From an uncultured Rhizobium sp. (lineage in GTDB: Bacteria > Pseudomonadota > Alphaproteobacteria > Rhizobiales > Rhizobiaceae): 60,287 nt of DNA. The stretch spans positions 1 through 60,287 of the forward strand of contig CAMFIE010000025.1 in the NCBI GenBank assembly GCA_945952315.1, read 5' to 3'. Shown one piece after another: positions 1-7,722 of this stretch (position 1 is its first letter; each line of letters starts with the position of its first letter). The notes beneath the pieces were generated by a model that ran no database searches, was not told the origin of the DNA, and saw only the letters and a program-made list of their open reading frames with translations. The position numbers and the translations under genes were made by a program.

Positions 1-149
1 AGCGAGGCCGAGACGATCTGGATGTCGAGGATCGCCATGAACATGCCGAAGACCATGGCGAAGAAGGCCACGACCCGGCGCGGATCAAGACGCTCGTTCT
101 CGCTGGCCACGGCGACGGCACCGGGCGCTTTCATCGGAGTGGACGCCAT
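1..149 (-). CDS. emrB: DHA2-family MFS drug efflux permease, N-terminal fragment (EmrB-like)
   Basis: Only the first 49 codons are inside the window; the gene runs off the left edge. After a short polar N-terminus, the visible part reads into a first membrane segment (from about residue 28) that carries the LDIQIV motif, the DHA2/EmrB counterpart of the LDxTIVNVAL signature in TM1. It starts 25 bases downstream of the emrA-like gene on the same strand, the usual emrA-emrB order, so the pair should form a tripartite inner-membrane exporter that works with a TolC-type outer-membrane channel. Substrate unknown. Family assignment rests on the short N-terminus plus context. Confidence 0.8.
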   Translation of the reverse strand, partial: MASTPMKAPGAVAVASENERLDPRRVVAFFAMVFGMFMAILDIQIVSAS

Positions 150-174
150 TGTCCTCGCCTTCCGGTCTTAAGGG

Positions 175-1380
175 TCAGGGGGCCGTGCGGCTGTCGACAT
201 CGACGACAACGCTCATGCCAGCGCGCAGCACGCCTTCCTTGAGCTTGTCTTCCGGAATGGAGATGCGCACGGGAATGCGCTGCACCACCTTGGTGAAGTT
301 GCCGGTCGCGTTTTCCGCAGGCAGCATCGAGAAGACGGAACCCGACGCGGGCGAGATCGAGGTCACGGTGCCGATCAGGTCCTGATCCTTGTAGGCATCG
401 ACCAGGATATGCACCTTGGCGCCGATGCCGATGCGGGCAACCTGCGTTTCCTTGAAATTGGCCTCGATGAACAGCTCGTTCGACGGAACAAGGGCGGCCA
501 GCCGCGCGCCCGGCGAGACAAGATCGCCCTCGCGCACGCCGACATTGCCGATAATCCCGTCATAGGGCGCCTTCAGCACGGTGAAGCCCAGATCCCGCTC
601 GGCCTTCGCAAGCGCCAGATCAAGCGATTTGAAGGTGCTTTCCACTTCGGCGCGCTGGGCCTTCAGCAGGCCGATATTGGCCTTGGCAACAGAAATGCCT
701 GCCTCGCCCGCCGTAACCGCCGCATTGGCGCGGGAAAGGGCAACGTCGGCCGCATCAAGCGTTGCGGCAGAGCCGACGGCGCGGTTCGACAATTCCTTGG
801 CGCGCGTCTGGGCAAGCTGGGCACCCCGCTGCTCGGCATGGTTTGCCTCCTGCTGGGCCTCGGCCTGCTTCAGGCCCGCTTCCGCGCCCACAATCTGCGC
901 ATCGATCCGGTCAAGGGAGAGCTTTGCCGACGCAATCGCCGCCTTGGCCTGATCAACCGCGATGCGGTAATCCCCGGCATCGAGCGTCACCAGCGCGTCA
1001 CCGGCCTTCACATGCTGGTTGGCAGTGACATTCACCTTCTCGATATAGCCCGAAACCTTCGGCGAGATGGTCGCGATATCGCCCTGGATATAGGCGTCAT
1101 CGGTGGAGATCATGAAGCGGCCATCGACCCAGTAGTTGTAGCCATACCACCCGCCGGCACCGAGCAGCGCAAGAAGAATGACGTAAAGCACCTTGCTCTT
1201 TTTCTTTGGCGCAGGAGACGCCTGCTGGGCAGGTGCAGCCGCGCGCGCTTCGGCCCGCAGAGGCTCGGCAGCAGGCGTTGCGTCCATCGAAACGGCATCG
1301 CCATTGACAGCAGCATCCGCATTTTCCGTCTGATCCGCTTCAACCGCCCGGATAGCGCCTGCCCTGTTATTCGCTGCCAT
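175..1380 (-). CDS. emrA: HlyD/EmrA-family membrane fusion protein of a multidrug exporter
   Basis: Periplasmic adaptor expected to link the EmrB-like permease to an outer-membrane channel. Layout: Pro/Ala-rich cytoplasmic N-terminus, a KKKSK stop-charge patch followed by a single membrane helix (about residues 57-77), a biotinyl-lipoyl half motif (GYIEKVNVTANQHVKAGD), a long alanine-rich coiled-coil hairpin, the second lipoyl half (KAPYDGIIGNVGVREGD) and a beta-barrel domain. About 401 residues, normal for EmrA. I chose the ATG at 1380 because an AGG-type ribosome site lies about 6 bases upstream; the in-frame ATG at 1440 would put the operator region inside the protein. Transcribed away from the TetR gene, with two palindromes between them. 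Confidence 0.9.
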   Translation of the reverse strand: MAANNRAGAIRAVEADQTENADAAVNGDAVSMDATPAAEPLRAEARAAAPAQQASPAPKKKSKVLYVILLALLGAGGWYGYNYWVDGRFMISTDDAYIQGDIATISPKVSGYIEKVNVTANQHVKAGDALVTLDAGDYRIAVDQAKAAIASAKLSLDRIDAQIVGAEAGLKQAEAQQEANHAEQRGAQLAQTRAKELSNRAVGSAATLDAADVALSRANAAVTAGEAGISVAKANIGLLKAQRAEVESTFKSLDLALAKAERDLGFTVLKAPYDGIIGNVGVREGDLVSPGARLAALVPSNELFIEANFKETQVARIGIGAKVHILVDAYKDQDLIGTVTSISPASGSVFSMLPAENATGNFTKVVQRIPVRISIPEDKLKEGVLRAGMSVVVDVDSRTAP

Positions 1381-1405
1381 GATCATCCTGCCGTTAAAAA
1401 TCAGA

Positions 1406-1423
1406 TCGAACCAAACGGTTTGA
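1406..1423. promoter_or_regulatory. TetR operator, proximal to emrA (imperfect palindrome)
   Basis: TCGAACC-AAAC-GGTTTGA: 7-base arms with one mismatch around a 4-base spacer. It matches the perfect palindrome at 1471-1488 in arm sequence and spacing, and lies about 26 bases upstream of the emrA start. Assignment to the adjacent TetR regulator is inferred from position and symmetry. Confidence 0.75.
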
Positions 1424-1470
1424 TTTTGAAACATTGACATAATGCCATTAAAGTTTCATATCAAGCGAAA

Positions 1471-1488
1471 TCGAACCGCGTGGTTCGA
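1471..1488. promoter_or_regulatory. TetR operator, proximal to tetR (perfect palindrome)
   Basis: TCGAACC-GCGT-GGTTCGA: perfect 7-base arms around a 4-base spacer, 25 bases upstream of the TetR start codon. It is the second copy of the motif at 1406-1423; the two sites start 65 bases apart in the divergent promoter region. This is the classical layout for a TetR repressor controlling both itself and the efflux operon. Confidence 0.8.
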
Positions 1489-1513
1489 AAACTTTTTGAT
1501 GTATGGCAAGTGA

Positions 1514-2218
1514 ATGAACGGTGCACGAAAGATCGCGAATGTGGTGACTGACGCCCCGAACCCGATGGGTTCCGGCGATGTTGGCGCATTGCAGGGCAGA
1601 CGTGCGGCGGGGGAGGATCCGCGCAAGCGCGACCAGATCCTCGAAGGCGCGAAGCGCGTTTTCATGAAATCCGGCTTTGATGCCGCCACCATGAATGACA
1701 TCACCCGCGAGGCGCAGGTCTCGAAGGGCACGATCTATGTCTATTTCAACAACAAGGAAGACCTGTTTGCGGCGCTGATCGAACGCGAGCGTTCCCGCAT
1801 GGTTGCCTCCATGCGCAGTGCCCTTTCCGGTGATGGACCGGTGGCCGACAGCCTGTTCAACTTCGGCTTCGCCTTTGCCTCGCATGTGCTCAAGCCCGGC
1901 TCGATCTATGCCATGCGCATGGTGATCGGCGTGATCGACCGCATGCCGCAGCTTGCCGACCGCTTCTTCACCACCGGCCCGGACAGCGTGCGTTACGTGA
2001 TCGAGACCTTCCTTGCCGAGCGGGTGGAAAAGGGTCACCTTGTGATCGATGACATTCCGCTCGCCGCGGTGCAGTTCATCGAAATGTCGACGGCCGGCCT
2101 GCACAAGCCGCGCCTCTTCGGCCACCGCGTCAAAGAGGCGACCGTTGAGGAAATGCAGCACACGATCCGCGGCGCGGTGCGGGTTTTCCTCGCCGCCTAT
2201 GGTGCAAAGGCCGCCTGA
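1514..2218 (+). CDS. TetR/AcrR-family transcriptional repressor
   Basis: Predicted 234-residue repressor. The N-terminal TetR helix-turn-helix lies at about residues 37-85: an ILEGAKRVF helix 1, then the recognition region VSKGTIYVYFNNKEDL, which fits the TetR signature closely. The C-terminal half is the variable ligand-binding/dimerisation part. The N-terminal extension of about 35 residues before the DNA-binding domain is a little long, so a later start is possible. It is divergent from emrAB, and the two palindromes at 1406-1423 and 1471-1488 are its likely operators. The ligand is probably an exporter substrate (inference). Confidence 0.9.
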   Translation: MNGARKIANVVTDAPNPMGSGDVGALQGRRAAGEDPRKRDQILEGAKRVFMKSGFDAATMNDITREAQVSKGTIYVYFNNKEDLFAALIERERSRMVASMRSALSGDGPVADSLFNFGFAFASHVLKPGSIYAMRMVIGVIDRMPQLADRFFTTGPDSVRYVIETFLAERVEKGHLVIDDIPLAAVQFIEMSTAGLHKPRLFGHRVKEATVEEMQHTIRGAVRVFLAAYGAKAA

Positions 2219-2352
2219 AGACGATCACGTCCGGCTTGCAAAATCCCCGGGCGACCCCATCTCCCGTCCTCACGCCTTGAAACGGAAAACAATCGGTTGC
2301 AGCCCGGCGCAATCCGTTTTACCGAGTGAAGGCCGCAAGACAGGAGATTTAC

Positions 2353-3096
2353 ATGCAGGATATCGTCGCCCTCATCCAGGATCCGTCCGCCTGGATCGCC
2401 CTCATCACCCTGATCGTGATGGAAGTGGTGCTTGGCATCGACAACCTCGTCTTCATCTCGATCCTGACCAACAAGCTGCCGCCGGAACAGCGCCGCCCGG
2501 CGCGCAACATCGGTATCGCGCTGGCGCTGATCATGCGCCTTGCGCTGCTCGGCACCGCCGCCTGGATCGTGCAGCTCACCAATCCGGTGTTCGAGCTGTT
2601 CGGCCATGCCTTCTCCTGGAAGGACATGATCCTGATTGCCGGTGGTCTCTTCCTCGTCTGGAAGGCCACCAAGGAAATCCACCACACGGTTGACCCGGAA
2701 GAAAAGGGCGAGGACTTCATCGCAAGCTCGGTGAACAATGGCCTGACAGCCGCAATCGGCCAGATCCTTCTGCTCGACCTCGTGTTTTCGATCGACAGCA
2801 TCATCACCGCCGTTGGCATGACCCCGCATCTGCCGATCATGATCGTTGCCGTGATCTTTGCCGTCACCGTGATGCTGGTCGCCTCCGGCCCGCTCTCCGC
2901 CTTCATCGAGAAGAACCCGACCATCGTGATGCTGGCGCTCGGCTTCCTGATGATGATCGGCATGACGCTGATTGCCGATGGCATGGGCTTCCATGTGCCG
3001 AAGGGCTACATCTACGCCGCAATGGCCTTTTCCGCCCTGGTGGAAATCCTCAACATGCTGGCCCGGCGCGGCAAGAAGAAGGCCGGCGGCCACTGA
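2353..3096 (+). CDS. TerC-family integral membrane protein (Alx/YgjT type)
   Basis: About 247 residues with roughly seven hydrophobic segments. The TerC hallmarks are present: an acidic motif in the first helix region ([11 protein letters not shown]) and a second one in the later half ([10 protein letters not shown]), both with the conserved acidic/Asn or Ser pattern thought to bind metal ions. The ATG at 2353 is chosen because AGGAG sits about 6 bases upstream. Family members are linked to manganese or tellurite handling and to metalation of exported enzymes; the sequence does not decide which. I looked for a yybP-ykoY manganese riboswitch in the 134 bases upstream and did not recognise one. 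Confidence 0.88.
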   Translation: MQDIVALIQDPSAWIALITLIVMEVVLGIDNLVFISILTNKLPPEQRRPARNIGIALALIMRLALLGTAAWIVQLTNPVFELFGHAFSWKDMILIAGGLFLVWKATKEIHHTVDPEEKGEDFIASSVNNGLTAAIGQILLLDLVFSIDSIITAVGMTPHLPIMIVAVIFAVTVMLVASGPLSAFIEKNPTIVMLALGFLMMIGMTLIADGMGFHVPKGYIYAAMAFSALVEILNMLARRGKKKAGGH

Positions 3097-3284
3097 AGGG
3101 GCATTGCCCCTGCCCTGTCTTGACGCGCCCGGCTGAATATGGCCTAAGGCCAGCCTGAAACAGTGCGCCCGCAATCCGGCCTTGCCGGTCGCTTACGGGC
3201 CTCGCATTCCGCATTCATCCGGGCCGTCTCGCCCGCGTCCGATCGGCGCGGGACGGGACACCGAAATCAGCACGGGCAAGCATC

Positions 3285-4742
3285 ATGACCACTTCCGGCG
3301 TCCGCGTACGCATCGCACCCTCCCCGACCGGCGAGCCGCATGTCGGCACCGCCTATATCGCGCTGTTCAACTATCTGTTCGCGAAGAAGAATGGCGGCGA
3401 GTTCATCCTGCGCATCGAGGATACGGATGCGACCCGTTCGACCCTCGAATACGAGGAAAAGGTGCTCGAGGCCCTTCGCTGGTGTGGCCTGAAATGGTCG
3501 GAAGGCCCCGATGTCGGCGGCCCCTACGGCCCTTACCGCCAGTCCGAGCGCAAGGAGACCTATCGCCCCTTCGTCGACCAGATGGTGCGCGACGGCCATG
3601 CCTTCCAATGCTTCTGCACGCCGGACCGGCTGGAAAAGATGCGCGAGGAGCAGCGCGCCTCCGGCAAGCCGCCGAAATATGATGGTCTGTGCCTCAACCT
3701 CAAGGCCGAGGAAGTGACCGCCCGCGTCGCAGCCGGCGAGCCGCATGTCGTGCGCATGAAAATCCCGACCGAAGGGTCGTGCAAGTTCGTCGATGGCGTC
3801 TATGGCGAGGTGGAAATTCCGTGGGATGCGGTGGACATGCAGGTTCTGCTGAAGGCCGACGGCATGCCGACCTATCACATGGCGAATGTGGTCGATGACC
3901 ATCTGATGAAAATCACCCATGTGGCGCGTGGCGAGGAATGGCTTGCCTCCGTGCCGAAGCATATCCTGATCTACCAGTATCTCGGGTTGAAGCCGCCGGT
4001 CTTCATGCATCTGTCGCTGATGCGCAATGCCGACAAGTCGAAGCTTTCCAAGCGCAAGAACCCGACCTCGATCTCCTATTATTCCGCGCTCGGCTATCTG
4101 CCGGAAGCGCTAATGAACTTCCTCGGCCTGTTCTTCATCCAGATCGCCGAGGGTGAAGAGCTGCTGACCATGGATCAGCTTGCCGAAAAGTTCGATCCGG
4201 AAAACCTTTCCAAGGCGGGCGCGATCTTTGATATCCAGAAGCTCGACTGGCTGAATGGCCGCTGGCTGCGCGAGGCCATCACGGAAGAGGATTTCCTGGC
4301 CCGCGTTCTCGCCTGGGCCTCGGAAAACGACCGGCTGAAGGAAGGCCTGAAGCTGTCGCGTTCGCGCATCACCAAGCTCGGCGAGCTGCCGGACCTCGCA
4401 GGCTTCCTGCTGAAATCCGAGCTTGGCCTTGGCCCCGAGGATTTCGCCAAGGTGAAATCGACCCCGGAAGAACTGCACGATATCCTCTCGACCGTGCAGG
4501 CCGATCTGGAAAAGATGCCGGAATGGACCGTTGCCTCGATTGAAGCCGAGCTTCGCGCCGTGGCCGACCGGCTGGGCAAGAAGCTGAAGGTGGTGGTGGC
4601 GCCGCTCTTCGTCGCCGTTTCCGGAAGCTCCCGCTCGCTGCCACTTTTTGACAGCATGGCGCTGCTCGGCCGCTCCGTGGTGCGCCAGCGCCTGAAGCTT
4701 GCCATCCAGATTGCCGCTTCCATGCTTGGCCCGAAGAACTGA
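3285..4742 (+). CDS. gltX: Glutamyl-tRNA synthetase
   Basis: Class I aminoacyl-tRNA synthetase charging tRNA-Glu, 485 residues, normal length. The HIGH-type motif is HVGT within PSPTGEPHVGTAY near the N-terminus, and the KMSKS-type loop is KLSKR within DKSKLSKRKN. A zinc-binding pattern C-x-C-x20-Y-x3-C (CFC ... YDGLC) is intact, as in E. coli GltX. The C-terminal part is the alpha-helical anticodon-binding cage. Only 15 bases separate it from lysS, so the two are probably co-transcribed. Many alphaproteobacteria carry two gltX paralogues, one of which charges tRNA-Gln for amidation; which one this is cannot be told from this sequence alone. Confidence 0.95.
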   Translation: MTTSGVRVRIAPSPTGEPHVGTAYIALFNYLFAKKNGGEFILRIEDTDATRSTLEYEEKVLEALRWCGLKWSEGPDVGGPYGPYRQSERKETYRPFVDQMVRDGHAFQCFCTPDRLEKMREEQRASGKPPKYDGLCLNLKAEEVTARVAAGEPHVVRMKIPTEGSCKFVDGVYGEVEIPWDAVDMQVLLKADGMPTYHMANVVDDHLMKITHVARGEEWLASVPKHILIYQYLGLKPPVFMHLSLMRNADKSKLSKRKNPTSISYYSALGYLPEALMNFLGLFFIQIAEGEELLTMDQLAEKFDPENLSKAGAIFDIQKLDWLNGRWLREAITEEDFLARVLAWASENDRLKEGLKLSRSRITKLGELPDLAGFLLKSELGLGPEDFAKVKSTPEELHDILSTVQADLEKMPEWTVASIEAELRAVADRLGKKLKVVVAPLFVAVSGSSRSLPLFDSMALLGRSVVRQRLKLAIQIAASMLGPKN

Positions 4743-4757
4743 TCGCTGGACATCACG

Positions 4758-6254
4758 ATGACTGAGAAGACGACCGAAACCGCCCTTTCCTCCGATGCGA
4801 CCGAAGTGCGCCGCCAGAAGCTCGACCTGTTGCGCGAGAAGATCGGCGATGTCTATCCGGCGCATTTCCACCGCACGATCACCAATGCGGAACTTGCCGA
4901 AAAATATGCCGGTCTGGAACCGGATACGGAATCCGGCGATGTGGTGACGGTGGCAGGCCGCGTCTATTCCTCGCGCAATTCCGGCATGTTCATGGACCTG
5001 CATGATGCCTCCGGCAAGATCCAGATCTTCTCGCACAAGGACACGACGCCGGAAGAGGCGCGCGCGCTTTTGCCGATGATCGATCTAGGCGATATCATCG
5101 GGGTTACCGGGGCCGTGCGCCGCACCAAGCGCGGCGAACTGACGATCAACGCCCATGAAATCACCATGCTGACCAAGACGCTTCTGCCGATGCCGGAGAA
5201 GTATCACGGGCTTGCCGATATCGAGATCCGCTACCGCAAGCGCCATCTCGACATTCTGACAAACGAGGAATCGAAGCTGCGCTTCCAGCAGCGCTCGAAG
5301 ATCATCTCGGGCATCCGCCGCTTCATGGAAAATGACGGCTTCATGGAAGTCGAGACGCCGATGCTGCATTCCGTCTATGGCGGCGCGACGGCGGAGCCCT
5401 TCAAGACCCATCACAACACGCTGAAGCTCGACATGTATCTGCGCATCGCGCCGGAACTGTTCCTGAAGCGCACGCTGGTTTCGGGACTGACCGACAAGGT
5501 GTTCGAGATCAACCGCAATTTCCGCAATGAGGGCGTGTCCACGCGGCACAATCCCGAATTCACCATGATGGAATGCTACTGGGCCTATGCCGATTACGAG
5601 GACATCATGGACCTCGTGGAGCGCATGTTCGAGGAGCTGGCGGTGAAGATCCACGGCTCCGCCGAATTCACCTATGGCGACAGGCAGATCTCCTTCAAGG
5701 GTCCGTTCAAACGGGTGCCGATGCCCGATGCGGTGAAGGAAAAGACCGGCATCGACTTCCTCGCCATCAAGACGGATGAAGAGGCGCGCGCCGCATCGAA
5801 GGCCGCCGGTTTCGAGGTGGAGAAGGATGCGACCTGGGGCGAATGCCTCGCCTTCATCTTCGAGGAAACCGTCGAAGGCTCGCTGATCCAGCCCTCGCAT
5901 GTGACCCATTTCCCGAAGGACATTTCGCCCTTCGCCAAGGAAGTGCCGGGCGAGCCGCGGCTTGTCGAACGCTTCGAGACCTATTGCAATGGCTGGGAAA
6001 TCGGCAATGCCTTCTCCGAGCTCAATGATCCGGTGGAACAGCGCGCCCGCATGGTGGACCAGCTGACGCAGGCCCATTCGCGTGGCGAGAAGGACAAGCA
6101 GCTGGACGACGAATTCCTCGATGCGATGGATCAGGGCATGCCGCCCGCCGGTGGCCTCGGCATCGGCGTGGACCGGCTGATCATGCTGCTCACCAATGCA
6201 CCCTCGATCCGCGACGTGATCCTCTTCCCAGCTCGCCGCCAGAAGGCAGACTGA
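4758..6254 (+). CDS. lysS: Lysyl-tRNA synthetase, class II
   Basis: 498-residue class IIb synthetase. The N-terminal OB-fold anticodon-binding domain (about residues 55-150, with VAGRVYSSRNSGMFMDLHD) is followed by the catalytic core. Motif 1 is RRFMENDGFMEVETPML, motif 2 includes FRNEGVSTRHNPEFTMMECY and motif 3 is GLGIGVDRLIMLL. It sits directly downstream of gltX and is followed by a strong intrinsic terminator, so gltX-lysS forms a short housekeeping operon. The enzyme is class II, not the class I LysK found in some alphaproteobacteria. Confidence 0.97.
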   Translation: MTEKTTETALSSDATEVRRQKLDLLREKIGDVYPAHFHRTITNAELAEKYAGLEPDTESGDVVTVAGRVYSSRNSGMFMDLHDASGKIQIFSHKDTTPEEARALLPMIDLGDIIGVTGAVRRTKRGELTINAHEITMLTKTLLPMPEKYHGLADIEIRYRKRHLDILTNEESKLRFQQRSKIISGIRRFMENDGFMEVETPMLHSVYGGATAEPFKTHHNTLKLDMYLRIAPELFLKRTLVSGLTDKVFEINRNFRNEGVSTRHNPEFTMMECYWAYADYEDIMDLVERMFEELAVKIHGSAEFTYGDRQISFKGPFKRVPMPDAVKEKTGIDFLAIKTDEEARAASKAAGFEVEKDATWGECLAFIFEETVEGSLIQPSHVTHFPKDISPFAKEVPGEPRLVERFETYCNGWEIGNAFSELNDPVEQRARMVDQLTQAHSRGEKDKQLDDEFLDAMDQGMPPAGGLGIGVDRLIMLLTNAPSIRDVILFPARRQKAD

Positions 6255-6275
6255 GCGGAAAAAGCAGACAGACAA

Positions 6276-6307
6276 AACCCGGCGGAGCGATCCGCCGGGT
6301 TTTTTTA
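6276..6307 (+). terminator. Intrinsic terminator after lysS
   Basis: An 11-base perfect stem (AACCCGGCGGA / TCCGCCGGGTT) with a GCGA loop, followed by a run of seven T including the stem end. It lies 22 bases after the lysS stop codon and before the convergent gene that ends at 6332. Confidence 0.92.
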
Positions 6308-6331
6308 TTCACGCAGGGGCCGGTAGACCGG

Positions 6332-7519
6332 TCAGCCGCTATGGGCGGCAGGCTTTGCCTCGCCTTCAGCCGCAGGCTTGGCCTCGCCCTCCGCAGGCGG
6401 TGCGGGCTCGGCAGCGCTTTCGCCTTCGGCTGGGAGCAGGATCTTCTTCTTGTGCCCGGCGGCGGGTTTGGCATCCGGCAGACCACCCGGTGCGAAAGGC
6501 TCGACAGGGGCCGCAGCCTCTTCCGTCGCCGCTTCACCTTCCGCCGGTGCGGCCTCGCCCTCGCCCACAGGCTTGGCCTCGGCGGCAGCCCCTTCGGTGG
6601 CTGAAGCTTCCCCTTCCGGTTTGGCAGCCGCCTCGCCTTCCGCTTTCGGCGCTTCGGCAGCCGGTTTGTCCTCGCCGAAAATCATCGCCTTGATCGAGCC
6701 GAACCAGCCCTTGTCTTCTTTGGGAGCCTCGCCCTCGGCAGCAGTCTTTTCGCCCTCGGCAGGCTTTTCGCCCTCCGCCTTGGCGGCTTCGCCTTCGCCC
6801 TTCGGCGCCTCGCCTTCGGCGGCAGCCCCTTCGCCTTCCGCCTTCGGCGCAGCACCATGGCCGCCGCCTTCGGCAGGCTTTTCCCCTTCGGCCTTGGCGC
6901 CCTCGCCTTCAGCCTTTGCACCCTCGCCGGTCTTCACGCCCTCGATGATGGTCGGGTCGATGCAGTCGGTCTTTTCCTCGATGGAGGCGGTGATCTGGCG
7001 CGCCTCGTCCGGCGGCACCTCGATCTTCTGGCCGTAGAAACCGCCGCTCGCATTCGGCTTGTTGTCGATATAGGACGCCTGGAGCACCGGCACATCGGCA
7101 AGATCGGCGATCTCTTCCGGATGGGGAACATAGATCACGTCCGCCCCGATGGCATGGCCGGACATGCCGGCGCGCGTCTTCGGGCCATTCTTGTCCAGCA
7201 CCACCACCTGCACGAGGTCCGGCTGTTCCTTCTCGTAAAGAATGGCGGCAACGCGCAGCGCCGTCTTCAGCCGTGTCAGGCCGTCAGAGGCTTCCATCTC
7301 GACGTATTTGCGCAGCCAGTAACGGTTTTTCTTGTGGATTTTCATGATCTTGACGTCGGTGCACTCACCGCCGTTGACCACTTCCGCAGGCGGTCCGAGC
7401 AGCTTGTCCTTGCCGATATAGACAGCCGTGGCACCGGCCGCGCCGCCGAGAACGAGCACGCCAGCCAGGATCAGCACCATCTTCTTCGACAGACGGAATA
7501 TCCGCAGCGAGATCTTCAC
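6332..7519 (-). CDS. Membrane-anchored protein with long Glu/Gly/Ala/Lys repeat tail, function unknown
   Basis: I do not recognise this family. The protein of about 395 residues has a short basic N-terminus, one hydrophobic segment (about residues 14-36, then VYIGKDKLLG), a roughly 150-residue globular part beginning near ECTDVKIMKIHKKNRYWLRKY and containing two cysteines, and then a tail of about 190 residues made of degenerate AEGE / KAEGE / PAEGE units. The tail is acidic, low-complexity and surely disordered. I prefer a GTG start at 7519 because GGAG lies about 8 bases upstream; a TTG 42 bases further out has no ribosome site. The globular part is probably periplasmic. Proline, alanine and charged repeats resemble cell-wall-spanning linkers, but that is only analogy. 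Confidence 0.7.
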   Translation of the reverse strand: MKISLRIFRLSKKMVLILAGVLVLGGAAGATAVYIGKDKLLGPPAEVVNGGECTDVKIMKIHKKNRYWLRKYVEMEASDGLTRLKTALRVAAILYEKEQPDLVQVVVLDKNGPKTRAGMSGHAIGADVIYVPHPEEIADLADVPVLQASYIDNKPNASGGFYGQKIEVPPDEARQITASIEEKTDCIDPTIIEGVKTGEGAKAEGEGAKAEGEKPAEGGGHGAAPKAEGEGAAAEGEAPKGEGEAAKAEGEKPAEGEKTAAEGEAPKEDKGWFGSIKAMIFGEDKPAAEAPKAEGEAAAKPEGEASATEGAAAEAKPVGEGEAAPAEGEAATEEAAAPVEPFAPGGLPDAKPAAGHKKKILLPAEGESAAEPAPPAEGEAKPAAEGEAKPAAHSG

Positions 7520-7668
7520 GCTCTCTGCTCCGACATGACCAACTCCACGCAAGACAAACAAGGGTCAGCCGGTAGAGTAAAACAGCAGCGTTTCAGAATG
7601 TTTAAAAACAACTGTAGTAGTTTATACTCGTCTTGGTGGCACACGCCTAAAATGAAAGCCGGACGCAG

Positions 7669-7698
7669 AAAAGGCCGGAACGGGGTCCGGCCTTTTTC
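7669..7698. terminator. Bidirectional intrinsic terminator after the MttB-like gene
   Basis: Stem AAAAGGCCGGA / TCCGGCCTTTT with a 6-base loop. Read on the minus strand it ends in TTTT just after the methyltransferase stop codon at 7723. The A-run makes it symmetric, but no plus-strand gene ends here. Confidence 0.85.
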
Positions 7699-7722
7699 GT
7701 CTTCGTCAGATGGAAGGTCCGA

